A stretch of 64,000 bases of DNA from CAVUMR01 sp963742715 (GTDB lineage Bacteria > Actinomycetota > Actinomycetes > Mycobacteriales > Micromonosporaceae), in the NCBI GenBank assembly GCA_963742715.1, contig CAVUMR010000001.1, forward strand, positions 868,001-932,000, in the 5' to 3' direction. The position numbers and the translations under genes are program-made. Shown here one piece after another: positions 1 to 8,171 of the stretch; within the stretch, counting starts at the first letter, position 1; every line of letters starts with the position of its first letter. Below the pieces are notes generated by a model that did no database searches, was not told the origin of the DNA, and worked only from the letters and a program-made list of their open reading frames with translations.

Positions 1-55
1 AGTGCTCGTCGCCCTGTCAAGGCGAAGGTCGCGGGTTCAAATCCCGTCGGGACCG
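1..55 (+). tRNA. tRNA-Asp (GTC), 5' end cut by window edge
   Basis: The anticodon arm (TCGCC / GGCGA) closes a 7-nt loop CTGTCAA with anticodon GTC. The variable loop AGGTC, the T arm at 31-47 (loop TTCAAAT) and the 3' acceptor strand CGGGACC with discriminator G at 55 are all visible. The 5' acceptor strand and D arm lie before the window. No CCA is encoded. Confidence 0.88.
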
Positions 56-157
56 CGAGAGAGTGGCGCGCCGCGCATTGTGCGCGGCGCTCACTGTTTC
101 GGCCGAGGTACCCGCCCACGTCACGTGACAGCCGTGGGTACCATGGTCCGAACGCTC

Positions 158-234
158 GGGCAGGTAGCTCAGTTGGTACGAGCGTCCGCCTGAAAAGCGG
201 AAGGTCGGCGGTTCGACCCCGCCCCTGCCCACCA
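158..234 (+). tRNA. tRNA-Phe (GAA)
   Basis: A complete cloverleaf: acceptor GGGCAGG (158-164) pairs with CCTGCCC (224-230), the anticodon loop CTGAAAA gives GAA at 192-194, and the T arm GGCGG/CCGCC closes TTCGACC. Discriminator A is at 231 and CCA is encoded at 232-234. tRNA-Asp lies about 100 bp upstream. The following 4 kb is accessory in character, so this gene is a plausible integration target, but I did not find a second copy of its 3' end in the window. Confidence 0.95.
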
Positions 235-255
235 GTCCTTCGCCGGGCTGACAAG

Positions 256-288
256 ACGCCGACCAGCGGCAACGCCGGTCGGTGTTTT
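256..288 (+). terminator. rho-independent terminator of the tRNA operon
   Basis: ACGCCGACC (256-264) pairs with GGTCGGTGT (277-285, one G-U pair) over a 12-nt loop and runs into a TTTT tract. It sits 22 bp after the tRNA-Phe CCA end, which is where a tRNA transcription unit would stop. Confidence 0.8.
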
Positions 289-621
289 GCTGTCGACAGG
301 TCGTCAGGCTCGGCCAGACGTACCGGCACTCACCCCTGTTGCCCCATGATCGCCGCTCGATGTCGCACGTTCGTTGCACGTTCGTTGCACGTTCGATCAT
401 GGGATCACGTCGCTCCGACATGTGGTACGAGTCGGCGACCCCCGCCGGGGGGTTCCGGACGAACGTCTATCAGGCGTTGTCGAATAGTGCTTATCACGGG
501 CAAGCCCTGTCGCGATGCCTCACGCCATGCTATGTGGCGATCATGGATCCGATCGTGCTCGCTGCCTCTGTGGTGCTTCCGCCAGAGACGTGCGGGGAAT
601 CAACCCCCCACCGCGCCTTGA
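289..621. other. intergenic, no gene recognised
   Basis: Between the tRNA terminator and the 3' end of the minus-strand membrane protein gene. A short near-duplicate occurs near 365-392 (the phrase gttcgttgcac read twice). I see no ribosome site with a credible reading frame and no mobile-element ends. Confidence 0.5.
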
Positions 622-1071
622 TCATGGCCCGAACCGCTGCCGCTCGGTCAGGTATACCGTCGCCGCCATCTCAGCCAACGACCACGACTGGACGATTTCC
701 ACCTCACACACGTTGCTGATCCCGGACCCGAAGTCGGTAATCATCGCGTCGGAAGGCAGCCCCACACTGCTGTCGTCGGTGCGGCGGACAGCCAGGAGTA
801 TGTCTGCGGCCGCGGCCAAGCGTTGCTGCTCTGTCATCGAGAACGTCCACTCGGAGCATGAGGTGTCCTTGTACGACTTGGGCCAGGTCTGCTCGTACTT
901 CGATGCCGATCCAGTCGTGGCCCCGCCGTCACTATTGTTGGCTTTGACCGCGATGCCGCCGCTGCACAGGAGTACGACCGCGGCGAGGACCACGAACCCG
1001 AACGGCGTTAGCCGATGCTTGGGCTTCGCCGACTGCTGGATCCGCGGATCGTTGCTTTGCTCATCGGTCAC
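622..1071 (-). CDS. small membrane-anchored protein of unknown function
   Basis: A 149-aa protein with a GTG start. Residues 1-20 are charged, one transmembrane helix spans about residues 21-44 (contains FVVLAAVVLL), and a roughly 100-aa extracytoplasmic domain carries two cysteines (near residues 72 and 122), a possible disulfide. The globular part has the pattern C-S-E-W followed by M-T-E-Q-Q-R-L-A-A-A. I associate this pattern with small exported proteins found on actinobacterial mobile elements, but I cannot name the family. It stands alone, facing the tRNA genes, in an accessory segment. Confidence 0.65.
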   Translation of the reverse strand: MTDEQSNDPRIQQSAKPKHRLTPFGFVVLAAVVLLCSGGIAVKANNSDGGATTGSASKYEQTWPKSYKDTSCSEWTFSMTEQQRLAAAADILLAVRRTDDSSVGLPSDAMITDFGSGISNVCEVEIVQSWSLAEMAATVYLTERQRFGP

Positions 1072-1389
1072 GGCGCCAGGTTGGTTGGCGTTTCAGTGCT
1101 CGACCAGCGGGACGCAGGAATCCGACGAACGTGGGCATGTCGGGTAGCGGACAGGCCGTCCATTCTGCCGGGGAGTCGTCACCGCACCCCGCGCCGTCCA
1201 GTGGGCTTCTGGGATCGACCCCAGAAACCGCGGACTGCCGGTGCGGTGGTCCGTTGTAGCCTCCTGCGCTGGTCAGGGTGTGGTGCGGCCGGCACCCCTA
1301 GCGGTCTGGCGGTGGTGTCATAGATGACGGATCGTTTCTCTAGGTGCAAGATTGGTGACTAATGGTTCAGCGGACGTCCGGGAGGTGGA
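1072..1389. other. divergent intergenic region, no gene recognised
   Basis: Lies between the divergent starts of the membrane-anchored protein and the PIN-GNAT gene, so it should hold promoters for both. The last bases (GGGAGGTGGA) form the ribosome site of the PIN-GNAT gene. No convincing -35/-10 pair or RNA structure was identified. Confidence 0.45.
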
Positions 1390-2913
1390 ATGGCTACGTC
1401 TGGCCAACTCCGTCTCAAGCTGCTGCTGGACTCGAACGTAGTCATCGCCGTGGAGCCGTTCGGCGGCTCGCTCGAGCCTGCGCTGCCCATCGCCGCGGAG
1501 TTAGTTCGCCTGGCGAGTGAACAGGGTCATGTTCTGTGCGTTGCCCCGGCTACGAGGGATGATCTCCTCCAAGGGCGCGACACGGCACGTCGAGCTCAAA
1601 GGCTTGCGGAGCTAAGTAAGTTCCCGGAACTTGCAGAGGTGCCTATCCCGCTCGACCTGACACAGAAGGCCGGCGAGAGTGCCCTTGGGACTAACGATCA
1701 TCGAGACCTTCGGATACTCGCTACGCTCAATTCCGGAGCAGCGCACTATCTCGTCACCGAGGACGGTGCGTTACGCCGTCGAGCTAGTCGTGCGGAGTTA
1801 GGGGACGCTGTACTCACGCTCGCGGAGGCGGTTGAGCTCCTCCGAGGTTTTGCACCAATGGAGATAACGCCGCCGCCACGAGTGTCTCGTATCCCGAGCT
1901 ATGCCCTAGATGGTAGCCAGCCGGTCTTCGACAGTCTTCGCGCAGAGTATCCCGATTTCCAGCAGTGGTTGAGGAGGATTGCAATAGACAGCGACAACCG
2001 CGTCGCCTTTGTGGTGAAGGACAGCGGGTCGTACGCTGCTGTGGCACTTCTTAAGAGGGAGTTTGACTGTCTCTACGAACTTGAGGGACCGGTAACTAAG
2101 ATCAGCACCTTCAAGGTGGAAGCGGCGCACTCGGGAGTCAAATACGGCGAGCTTCTATTGAAGACGATCTTTGTTGATAGCTCGGAAGCTAGGATGGCGT
2201 CACTATATACAGAGGTGTTCCCAACCCATGCAGACTTGATCGCATTCTTAGCAGACTTCGGATTCGTGGACTCAGGTCTACGAACGGGACGCGGCGAAAA
2301 CGTGCTGGTGAAGAGCTTAATCCAACCTGACATCTTCGATGGCGATAACCTTCTCTTCCACATCCGTTTCGGCCCTCCGGCCCTGAGATCAACCGACCGG
2401 ACTTGGCTTGTGCCGATCCAGCCCCATTGGCACGATCAACTATTCCCGGAAATGAGCCGCAGTGCGGGCGACCCGCACCAGTTGAGCCTGTTCAGGGTAG
2501 AGGAAGAGCCCCTGACCCATCCATGGGGAAACGCGCTGCGGAAGGCGTACCTCTGCAACTCGTCAACGAATGCCGTGGAGCTCGGAGACGTCCTGCTCTT
2601 CTACCGCTCCCATGATACGAGGGCCGTGCAAGCGATTGGTGTGGTTGAAGGAGTGCTGCGCAGCCAGCTAGCTGAACAGGTTGTCAGATACGTGGGCCGA
2701 CGGACGGTGTACACGCCATCCGAAGTCGCCGAACTCGCTCGGAGTGTCAGGGGGGTTCTTGCCATCCGGTTCAGGCAAGATAGATTCGTTGATCCACCGT
2801 GGTCGTACGAACAGCTGGTGTACGAAGGGGTGCTGAGAGGCGCCCCCCAACAGATCATGCGGGTTGCGACTGAAAGGGGAAGGCGTTGGGTTCAGACGCA
2901 GCTTCTCGGGTAA
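1390..2913 (+). CDS. PIN - GNAT - EVE/PUA-like three-domain fusion protein
   Basis: A 507-aa protein. Residues ~8-155 look like a PIN RNase domain: LLLDSNVVIA with the first Asp, an acidic ATRDDLL, NDHRDL and LVTEDGAL, matching the usual spaced acidic residues. Residues ~190-315 resemble a GNAT acetyltransferase, with a GVKYGELL segment at the acetyl-CoA loop position. The C-terminal ~190 aa (GDVLLFY followed by AIGVVEG) resemble an EVE/PUA-like nucleic-acid-binding fold. ATG follows GGGAGGTGGA. The 3' end overlaps the ASCH gene by 28 bp. Codon use is visibly less GC-biased than in most of the window, suggesting transfer. The role is probably RNA-directed (toxin or modification), which is inference. 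Confidence 0.7.
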   Translation: MATSGQLRLKLLLDSNVVIAVEPFGGSLEPALPIAAELVRLASEQGHVLCVAPATRDDLLQGRDTARRAQRLAELSKFPELAEVPIPLDLTQKAGESALGTNDHRDLRILATLNSGAAHYLVTEDGALRRRASRAELGDAVLTLAEAVELLRGFAPMEITPPPRVSRIPSYALDGSQPVFDSLRAEYPDFQQWLRRIAIDSDNRVAFVVKDSGSYAAVALLKREFDCLYELEGPVTKISTFKVEAAHSGVKYGELLLKTIFVDSSEARMASLYTEVFPTHADLIAFLADFGFVDSGLRTGRGENVLVKSLIQPDIFDGDNLLFHIRFGPPALRSTDRTWLVPIQPHWHDQLFPEMSRSAGDPHQLSLFRVEEEPLTHPWGNALRKAYLCNSSTNAVELGDVLLFYRSHDTRAVQAIGVVEGVLRSQLAEQVVRYVGRRTVYTPSEVAELARSVRGVLAIRFRQDRFVDPPWSYEQLVYEGVLRGAPQQIMRVATERGRRWVQTQLLG

Positions 2914-3353
2914 GTCTCCTTCCCATTCATCCGCGCTTCTCACATCAGATCCTGGCTGGAACGAAGCGCGTCGAATTTAGAAAGCGGCCACCCGCCCCTG
3001 ACATTAGAAGCATACTCATTTACGAAACCGCACCAACGAGTCGCATCGTTGGTTATTTCGACATCACAGTTTGCGAGGTTGCCTCACCCTGGATCGTGTG
3101 GAGCAAATACCGAACGATTGGGGGAATCGACTACTCCGATTTTCGGCGATACTTTGACGGAACAGGGAAGGCCGTCGCTATCAACATTGGCGAAGTCGGC
3201 GTCTTTCCCTTGCCGCTCAGCCTTCGTGATCTTGGGCCCGCCCTTTCGGTACCTCAGAGCTACGTGTATTTGGATCGAGCGGTTTTGGAATTCGCGAGGT
3301 CTCTCCAGGTGAGGGAGTATGCTTACATGAATACGGCCACCTGTCTCGTGTGA
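2886..3353 (+). CDS. ASCH-domain protein
   Basis: About 155 aa. The start is opposed by nothing better than TTG at 2886, which has an AAAGGGGAAGG ribosome site. The N-terminus reads LLPIHPRF then GTKRVEFRKR, the typical opening of ASCH/PUA-like proteins, which bind RNA or modified bases. Residues 40-65 give the conserved beta strand ending in VGYFDIT. The ORF starts 28 bp inside the PIN-GNAT-EVE gene, so the two are translationally coupled and probably work together. The C-terminal ~40 aa are not assigned. The sequence is less GC-rich than the chromosomal genes downstream. Confidence 0.7.
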   Translation: MGSDAASRVSLLPIHPRFSHQILAGTKRVEFRKRPPAPDIRSILIYETAPTSRIVGYFDITVCEVASPWIVWSKYRTIGGIDYSDFRRYFDGTGKAVAINIGEVGVFPLPLSLRDLGPALSVPQSYVYLDRAVLEFARSLQVREYAYMNTATCLV

Positions 3354-3656
3354 CTTTCCCTCGGTTCGCTTGCGCCAAACCTCAAGATAATGCGCAGTAT
3401 CTGGCACGGTTCTTGTCCTACATGCGTTGGTGATGGAAGTGCGCCTCACCAACGCGTGCGCAATGCCCGTTGAAATCGACGACGCCACGAGTATTCAGCA
3501 ACGATTGGCTCTAGGGAAGATTCAGGCGAGATCCTTGCGTTGCATAAGAAGATAGAAACCGATATTCGCAATGAGATGCGCCCCTGATTTCCTCGGACTT
3601 GCATGACAGGTGCCCGCGGCATGCCCCACCTGCTGTCGAGTCTCCTTCTGCCGTAA
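3354..3656. other. intergenic with no intact gene
   Basis: Contains only short frames, the best being about 40 codons near 3432-3557 with no recognisable similarity. The stretch from 3603, reading M-T-G-A-R-G-M-P-H-L-L before a stop at 3654, may be another decayed piece of the DUF5753 regulator whose 3' end follows. Confidence 0.35.
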
Positions 3657-3878
3657 AACCGCCTCGCCCTACAGACCCATGTCCAGCTACCCGAAGATTC
3701 GGCCAGGTGGCCGTCAGAGCAGGAAATGGAACTCGAGACCCTCGCCGGCGACGCATATCTCGAACGCGAAGACGACATCAAGCGGGTTACGCTCCTGTAC
3801 ACCCACATGCACGCCGCAGCGCTCAGCGCCAGCAAGTCCCGCGAGCTGCTCGCGGCCACCGCCAGAGAACTGGCGTAG
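3657..3878 (+). pseudogene. 3' remnant of an XRE/DUF5753-type regulator
   Basis: In the frame ending TAG at 3876-3878 the sequence reads ETLAGDAYLE, then a helical stretch, AAALSASKSRELL and ARELA. These match the usual C-terminus of DUF5753 helix-turn-helix regulators. The frame is closed by TAA at 3654 and no helix-turn-helix, ATG or full domain is present upstream, so this is a truncated gene. It lies 21 bp before a DUF397 gene, its normal partner. Confidence 0.6.
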
Positions 3879-3899
3879 ACCACAGAAGGAGGCGCGGCA

Positions 3900-4094
3900 G
3901 TGGACCTGTCTCGCGTCCAATGGCGCAAGAGCACCCGCAGCAACGCCAACGGCGCCTGCGTCGAGATCGCATCAGCCATCCACACCGTCGCCATCCGCGA
4001 CTCCAAGAACCCGGACGGTCCTCTCTTGGCGTTCGCCATCGATGAGTGGGTCGCCTTCGTGCAGAGCGCCAAGGCCGGTCGATTCGACCTTTAG
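3900..4094 (+). CDS. DUF397 domain protein
   Basis: 64 aa with a GTG start behind AGAAGGAGG. It has the family hallmarks: W-R-K-S-T-R-S at the start, C-V-E near residue 20, V-A-I-R-D-S-K in the middle, and a closing F-V-x-x-x-K-x-G-x-F-D-L. DUF397 proteins are small partners of DUF5753/XRE regulators, often acting as an antitoxin-like pair in actinomycetes. Here the regulator is only a remnant, so this protein is probably an orphan. Confidence 0.9.
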   Translation: MDLSRVQWRKSTRSNANGACVEIASAIHTVAIRDSKNPDGPLLAFAIDEWVAFVQSAKAGRFDL

Positions 4095-4226
4095 GTATCT
4101 GCGGCAGCCCGAGGCGCTAACACCACGGGGATGGCGCCACCGATTTACTGCCGTCCGCTGTTGCAGGTACGACGATCTCCGTCCGATGCGGCAGAACGGC
4201 ACTCGTAGCCGGCGGGTTCGTGCACC

Positions 4227-5027
4227 TCACATCTGGGATCGCAGCACGTCGACCTCGCAGCCAGGCTGGAACGGGTCGAAGCCGTGCTCGGCCAGCCAAC
4301 GGATCGACAGCAGGCTTCGCAACGACCACCATCCGCGGATCACGTCGAGGTCCACGTCGGTGCCGTAGCCGGCGACGACGTCGCCAAGGTGCTCCTGGTG
4401 TCCGAGCGTCAGGATGGCGAGGTCGTACAAGGGATCGCCCTGGCCCGCCTCGGACCAGTCGAGCACACCGGTGACCTCGTCACCGTCGACGAACACGTGG
4501 CTGACCTGCAGGTCGCCGTGCGTGAACACCGGTGTGCACGGCCGGAACGCGGCCTCGGCAACCTGGCGGTTGCGGGTGACCAGGTCGGCGGGGAGGACGC
4601 CGTTCGTGACGAGCCGCTCGCATTCGTCGTCGAGGTGCGATGCCGACTCGCCGAGTCGCCTACTGGGCCATGGCGGCAGCGGCGCGTCGTGCAGCATCCG
4701 TACGGCGGCACCCGCCGCGGCCCACGCCGCGGACGACGCGGTCGACGGCTCGCCGAGGCGGCCGAGCGCTGCCCCTGGGAGGGCGGCGAGCGCGAGCACG
4801 GGCGGCTTCCGCCACAGGATCTCCGGGGTCGGAACGGGCGCGAGCGCCATCGCCTTGACCTCGACGTCGGTGAGTGCCTGATCACTGTCGATCTTCAGGA
4901 ACACATCGCCGACGCGCAGGGTCGCGCGCTCGTTGTGGGCGACGACGACCTCGACCTCCGGCACGTCGGCCAGTATCGCGGGGATGACCACCGACGCGCC
5001 TTTGCATTTACGTCCGCTGGATCCCAC
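4227..5027 (-). CDS. aminoglycoside phosphotransferase (APH)-fold protein
   Basis: 266 aa. The catalytic loop is at residues ~169-176 (T-H-G-D-L-Q-V-S, Brenner-type HGD) and the metal-binding DWSEAGQGDP begins near residue 190, as in APH/choline-kinase-like small-molecule kinases. The N-lobe is short and poorly conserved but includes VFLKIDSD, consistent with the ATP-site lysine. The substrate cannot be told from sequence: resistance-type and metabolic kinases share this fold. It is convergent with the DUF397 gene and divergent from the membrane-protein gene at 5124. Confidence 0.85.
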   Translation of the reverse strand: MGSSGRKCKGASVVIPAILADVPEVEVVVAHNERATLRVGDVFLKIDSDQALTDVEVKAMALAPVPTPEILWRKPPVLALAALPGAALGRLGEPSTASSAAWAAAGAAVRMLHDAPLPPWPSRRLGESASHLDDECERLVTNGVLPADLVTRNRQVAEAAFRPCTPVFTHGDLQVSHVFVDGDEVTGVLDWSEAGQGDPLYDLAILTLGHQEHLGDVVAGYGTDVDLDVIRGWWSLRSLLSIRWLAEHGFDPFQPGCEVDVLRSQM

Positions 5028-5123
5028 GCTCGAATCCGGTGGCGTCGTTTCCGGTCGACCGGAAGCCTGAACGCCGCACCGGTCGATTCGGTGCGTGACG
5101 TCGACCGGCGAGGAGACCCGACA

Positions 5124-5744
5124 GTGGATGGTTCCGCGCGTGCCCGCCTGAGCGCAGGGGGCGCGACAGCGAGGCCATCCCGGCTGGTGGTGACGAGTGT
5201 CGCGGTCGCTGGCTGGGGGCTGTGTTACGCGATCTACCGGGGCTACTACGCGGCCGGTGGCACCGCATTCCTGCCAGGGAAGCTGGCGGACCCGAGCGAG
5301 TTCCGAACCATCAACGCGGCGGCCGTGGTCATCCTGCTGGTGGCGGCGGTGCTACCGCTCGTTGCCCTGCCGCTGTGGTCCCGACTCTGGGCGCGGCGCG
5401 TACTGCTGGCCGTGTGCTGGGTGGTCGCCGTCGGCTGCGTCATGCACGCGCTGATCGACGCTGTTCAACGGGTGCTCAGCCTGGCCGGCCTGCTGGACGT
5501 TCACTACCCGGCATCGGTGTGGGCGTCGATCGACACCCGAGCCGCCGACCTGCAGGACCTGTTCTTCAACGAGCCCTGGTTCATGCTGGAGGGACTCGGC
5601 TTCGCCGCTCTCGCCTGGATCGTGCTGGGGCCGGGACCGGTACGGCGAAAGTGGATCGGCAGCGCCGTGGCGGCAACCGCCGCGTTGACGGCATTGGGGC
5701 TGCTCTCCGCCACTGGAGTCATCGGCAGGACGATCGTCGGCTGA
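5124..5744 (+). CDS. polytopic membrane protein, function unknown
   Basis: 206 aa from the GTG at 5124, chosen because AGGAGA lies 7 bp upstream; the frame is open further 5' but without a ribosome site. Four hydrophobic segments are clear, around residues 22-42, 62-88, 92-115 and 150-175, with a fifth near 180-200. A soluble loop separates segments three and four. I do not recognise the family with confidence. It runs into the B12-radical SAM gene 64 bp downstream on the same strand. Confidence 0.7.
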   Translation: MDGSARARLSAGGATARPSRLVVTSVAVAGWGLCYAIYRGYYAAGGTAFLPGKLADPSEFRTINAAAVVILLVAAVLPLVALPLWSRLWARRVLLAVCWVVAVGCVMHALIDAVQRVLSLAGLLDVHYPASVWASIDTRAADLQDLFFNEPWFMLEGLGFAALAWIVLGPGPVRRKWIGSAVAATAALTALGLLSATGVIGRTIVG

Positions 5745-5808
5745 CCGCACCCCACGGGCATGGGCCGCTATCAGGCCAGTCTCAGGTACCCGACCATAGA
5801 GTCCCGCC

Positions 5809-7299
5809 ATGCGGGTCACGATGATTCTGCCGGCATTGACCGAGGCGACCAGCCCGCTGTTCCGTCCGGTGAAGTACTCGCTGTTCCCGCCGCTCGGGCT
5901 CGCGACGCTCGCCGGCTATCTCGCGCCGGACGACGAGGTACGGATCTGGGACGAGCACGTCGAGCGGCTGCGGCTCGACGACGACCGCCCGGACCTCGTG
6001 GTCATCCAGCCGTACATCACCTCGGCGCGCCGGTCGTACGAGCTGGCCGACGAGTACCGCAGGCGCGGCGTACACGTGGCGATGGGTGGACTGCACGTCA
6101 CGTCACTGCCCGAGGAAGCGGCTCAACACGCGGACACGATCTTCATCGGTCCCGGTGAGGACACCTGGCCGGTATTTCTGGCGGACTTCCGTCGCCGCGA
6201 GCCGCGCTCCCGGTACACCTCGACCGAGCGCACGCTTACCGCGTTGCCTCCCATACGGCGCGACCTGATTCAGCGCCGGCGCTATCTCGTACCCAATTCG
6301 ATTGTGGTTTCCCGGGGTTGCCCGCACCACTGCGACTTCTGTTATAAGGACGCATTCTTCGAGGGCGGAAAGTCTTTCTACACGCAGACGGTGGACGCCG
6401 CGCTGGCCGAAATCGACCGGCTCCCGGGCCGGCATCTGTACTTCCTCGACGACCACTTACTGGGCAACCGGCGATTCGCCGAGGCGCTGTTCGCCGGCAT
6501 GGCGGGAATGGGCCGGGTGTGGCAGGCGGCCGGCACGGTCGACTCGGTGCTCGCGCCCGGGCTGCTCGAACAGGCGGTCGGGTGCGGATTGCGCAGCCTA
6601 TTCGTGGGATTCGAGACAGTCAACAACACCAATTTGGCTGTACAACGGAAGCGCCAGAACATCGGTCGCGACTATGGCGCGGTGGTACGACGACTGCACG
6701 ACCTGGGCGTGATGGTCAACGCGAGTTTCGTCTTCGGGATGGACGGCGACGGGCCCGACGTGTTCGACCGCACCGTCGCGTGGGCCGTCGAGCAGGGCAT
6801 CGAGACCGCGACGTTCCACATCATGACGCCGTACCCGGGCACCGGGCTGTACCAGCGGATGCAGGCGCAGCAGCGGATGCTGCACCAGGACTGGGACCGG
6901 TACGACACGCGCCAGGTGGTGTACCGGCCGGTCGGGATGACCGCCGAACAACTGGAAGCCGGATATTGGCGCGCCTACCGCGACTTCTACCGGTGGAGTG
7001 CGATGTGGCGGGGAGCCGCCACGAAAGAGTCGCCGCGCGACCGGTTGCGGCACCTCACGTACGCGGGCGGCTGGAAAAAGTTCGAACCGTTCTGGGACCT
7101 GCTCATCCGTACCAGTCAGGTCACCCGCGCGCTCCCGCTGCTCGAGTCGCTGCTCGGCAGCTTCGGCGGCCGGCCGGCGACCGTAGCCACGCGACCTTCC
7201 GCTGAGGGACTCGTCTCGCGGAGGGACTCGTCTCGCGGAGGAGCTCGTCTCGCTGAGGGACTCGTCGAGCTAGGCGAGACTGACAACGCAGCACGCTAG
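5809..7299 (+). CDS. B12-binding-domain radical SAM enzyme
   Basis: 496 aa. The N-terminal ~140 residues form a cobalamin-binding-like Rossmann domain (FPPLGLATLAGYL; a GGLHVT segment), followed by a radical SAM domain with C171-x3-C175-x2-C178 (CPHHCDFC) to bind the 4Fe-4S cluster. YFLDDHLL and FVFGMDGD match the core beta strands. Such enzymes do methylations, cyclisations and other radical chemistry in natural product and cofactor pathways; the substrate here is unknown. The last ~35 residues are encoded largely by 17-bp repeats and look non-conserved, so the ancestral gene probably ended near residue 460. A phosphotransferase gene follows after 16 bp, likely the same operon. Confidence 0.88.
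   Translation: MRVTMILPALTEATSPLFRPVKYSLFPPLGLATLAGYLAPDDEVRIWDEHVERLRLDDDRPDLVVIQPYITSARRSYELADEYRRRGVHVAMGGLHVTSLPEEAAQHADTIFIGPGEDTWPVFLADFRRREPRSRYTSTERTLTALPPIRRDLIQRRRYLVPNSIVVSRGCPHHCDFCYKDAFFEGGKSFYTQTVDAALAEIDRLPGRHLYFLDDHLLGNRRFAEALFAGMAGMGRVWQAAGTVDSVLAPGLLEQAVGCGLRSLFVGFETVNNTNLAVQRKRQNIGRDYGAVVRRLHDLGVMVNASFVFGMDGDGPDVFDRTVAWAVEQGIETATFHIMTPYPGTGLYQRMQAQQRMLHQDWDRYDTRQVVYRPVGMTAEQLEAGYWRAYRDFYRWSAMWRGAATKESPRDRLRHLTYAGGWKKFEPFWDLLIRTSQVTRALPLLESLLGSFGGRPATVATRPSAEGLVSRRDSSRGGARLAEGLVELGETDNAAR
7202..7269 (+). repeat. four 17-bp tandem repeats at a gene 3' end
   Basis: Units begin at 7202, 7219, 7236 and 7253, consensus CTGAGGGACTCGTCTCG with first-triplet CTG/CGG variation. Seventeen is not a multiple of three, so every unit is read in a new frame by the host gene. 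This explains the low-complexity Arg/Ser/Gly tail of the radical SAM protein. Confidence 0.85.
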
Positions 7300-7315
7300 G
7301 GAGAGGGGCCGGGCC

Positions 7316-8146
7316 ATGCACGCGTCGGAGATCCAGCGTGCGGTGGCCGCGGCCGGGTCGATCGCCTCATCAGTTGGTCTGACAGTCGACGACGAGATCC
7401 AGCTGCATAACTCGAACAAGCTCACTCTGCGGCTGCTGCCGTGTGACGTGCTGGCCCGGGTGGCACCGGTAGCGCATCGGGTCGCCCAGTTCGAAATCGG
7501 GCTTGCTCAACGGCTCGCCGAATCCGGCAGCCCGGTCGCCGCTCTTGATCCTCGGGTCGAGCCGCGCGTCTACGAGCGTGACGGCTTCGAGGTCACGCTG
7601 TGGACCTACTACGAACCGGCGCATCGAGAGGTCCCTCCAGCCGACTACGCCGACGCGCTCGGGCGGCTGCATGCCGGCATGCGCAACGTCGATATCCCCA
7701 CGCCGCACTTCACGGACCGGGTCGAGGACGCCCAACAACTCGTGGCCAGCCGCGACCGCACCCCGGCGCTCGCCGACGCGGACCGGGAGCTCCTCGGCAA
7801 CACGTTGCGGAGCCTGCGGCGAAGGATTCGCGAGCGCGGCGGCGCCGAGCAGCTCCTGCACGGCGAGCCGCACCCGGGCAACCTGCTCAGCACGACGAAC
7901 GGGCTGCTGTTCATCGACCTCGAGACGTGCTGCCGTGGGCCGGTCGAATTCGACCTCGCCCATGCGCCCGAAGAAGTCAGCGAGCACTATCCGGGCGTCA
8001 ATCAGGGCTTGCTACGCGAGTGCCGGATCCTCATGCTGGCAATGATCACCACCTGGCGCTGGGATCGAGGTGACCAATTCCCGAACGGGCGCCAACTGGG
8101 CACCGAGTGGCTCGGCCAGCTCCGAGCAGCGCTCGACCTTTCTTGA
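7316..8146 (+). CDS. APH-fold phosphotransferase
   Basis: 276 aa with an ATG start behind GAGAGGGG. LLHGEPHPGNLL (about residues 180-191) is the catalytic loop in the HGE/HxxxN form, and FIDLETCCRGP about 15 residues later supplies the metal-binding Asp. The N-lobe includes VLARVAPV. It belongs to the APH/fructosamine-kinase-like superfamily; the substrate is unknown. It lies directly after the B12-radical SAM gene on the same strand, so it may phosphorylate a metabolite of that pathway or a self-toxic product, which is inference from proximity only. Confidence 0.85.
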   Translation: MHASEIQRAVAAAGSIASSVGLTVDDEIQLHNSNKLTLRLLPCDVLARVAPVAHRVAQFEIGLAQRLAESGSPVAALDPRVEPRVYERDGFEVTLWTYYEPAHREVPPADYADALGRLHAGMRNVDIPTPHFTDRVEDAQQLVASRDRTPALADADRELLGNTLRSLRRRIRERGGAEQLLHGEPHPGNLLSTTNGLLFIDLETCCRGPVEFDLAHAPEEVSEHYPGVNQGLLRECRILMLAMITTWRWDRGDQFPNGRQLGTEWLGQLRAALDLS

Positions 8147-8171
8147 ACGGCGCAACGGCCGGCGGCCGCGG

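Noticed and set aside
3432..3557. A ~41-codon ORF between the ASCH gene and the DUF5753 remnant
   Set aside because: Weak start context and no recognisable sequence; likely part of the decayed region.
158..4094. Active integrative element with att sites at tRNA-Phe
   Set aside because: I could not find a second copy of the tRNA 3' end and there is no integrase or replication gene.
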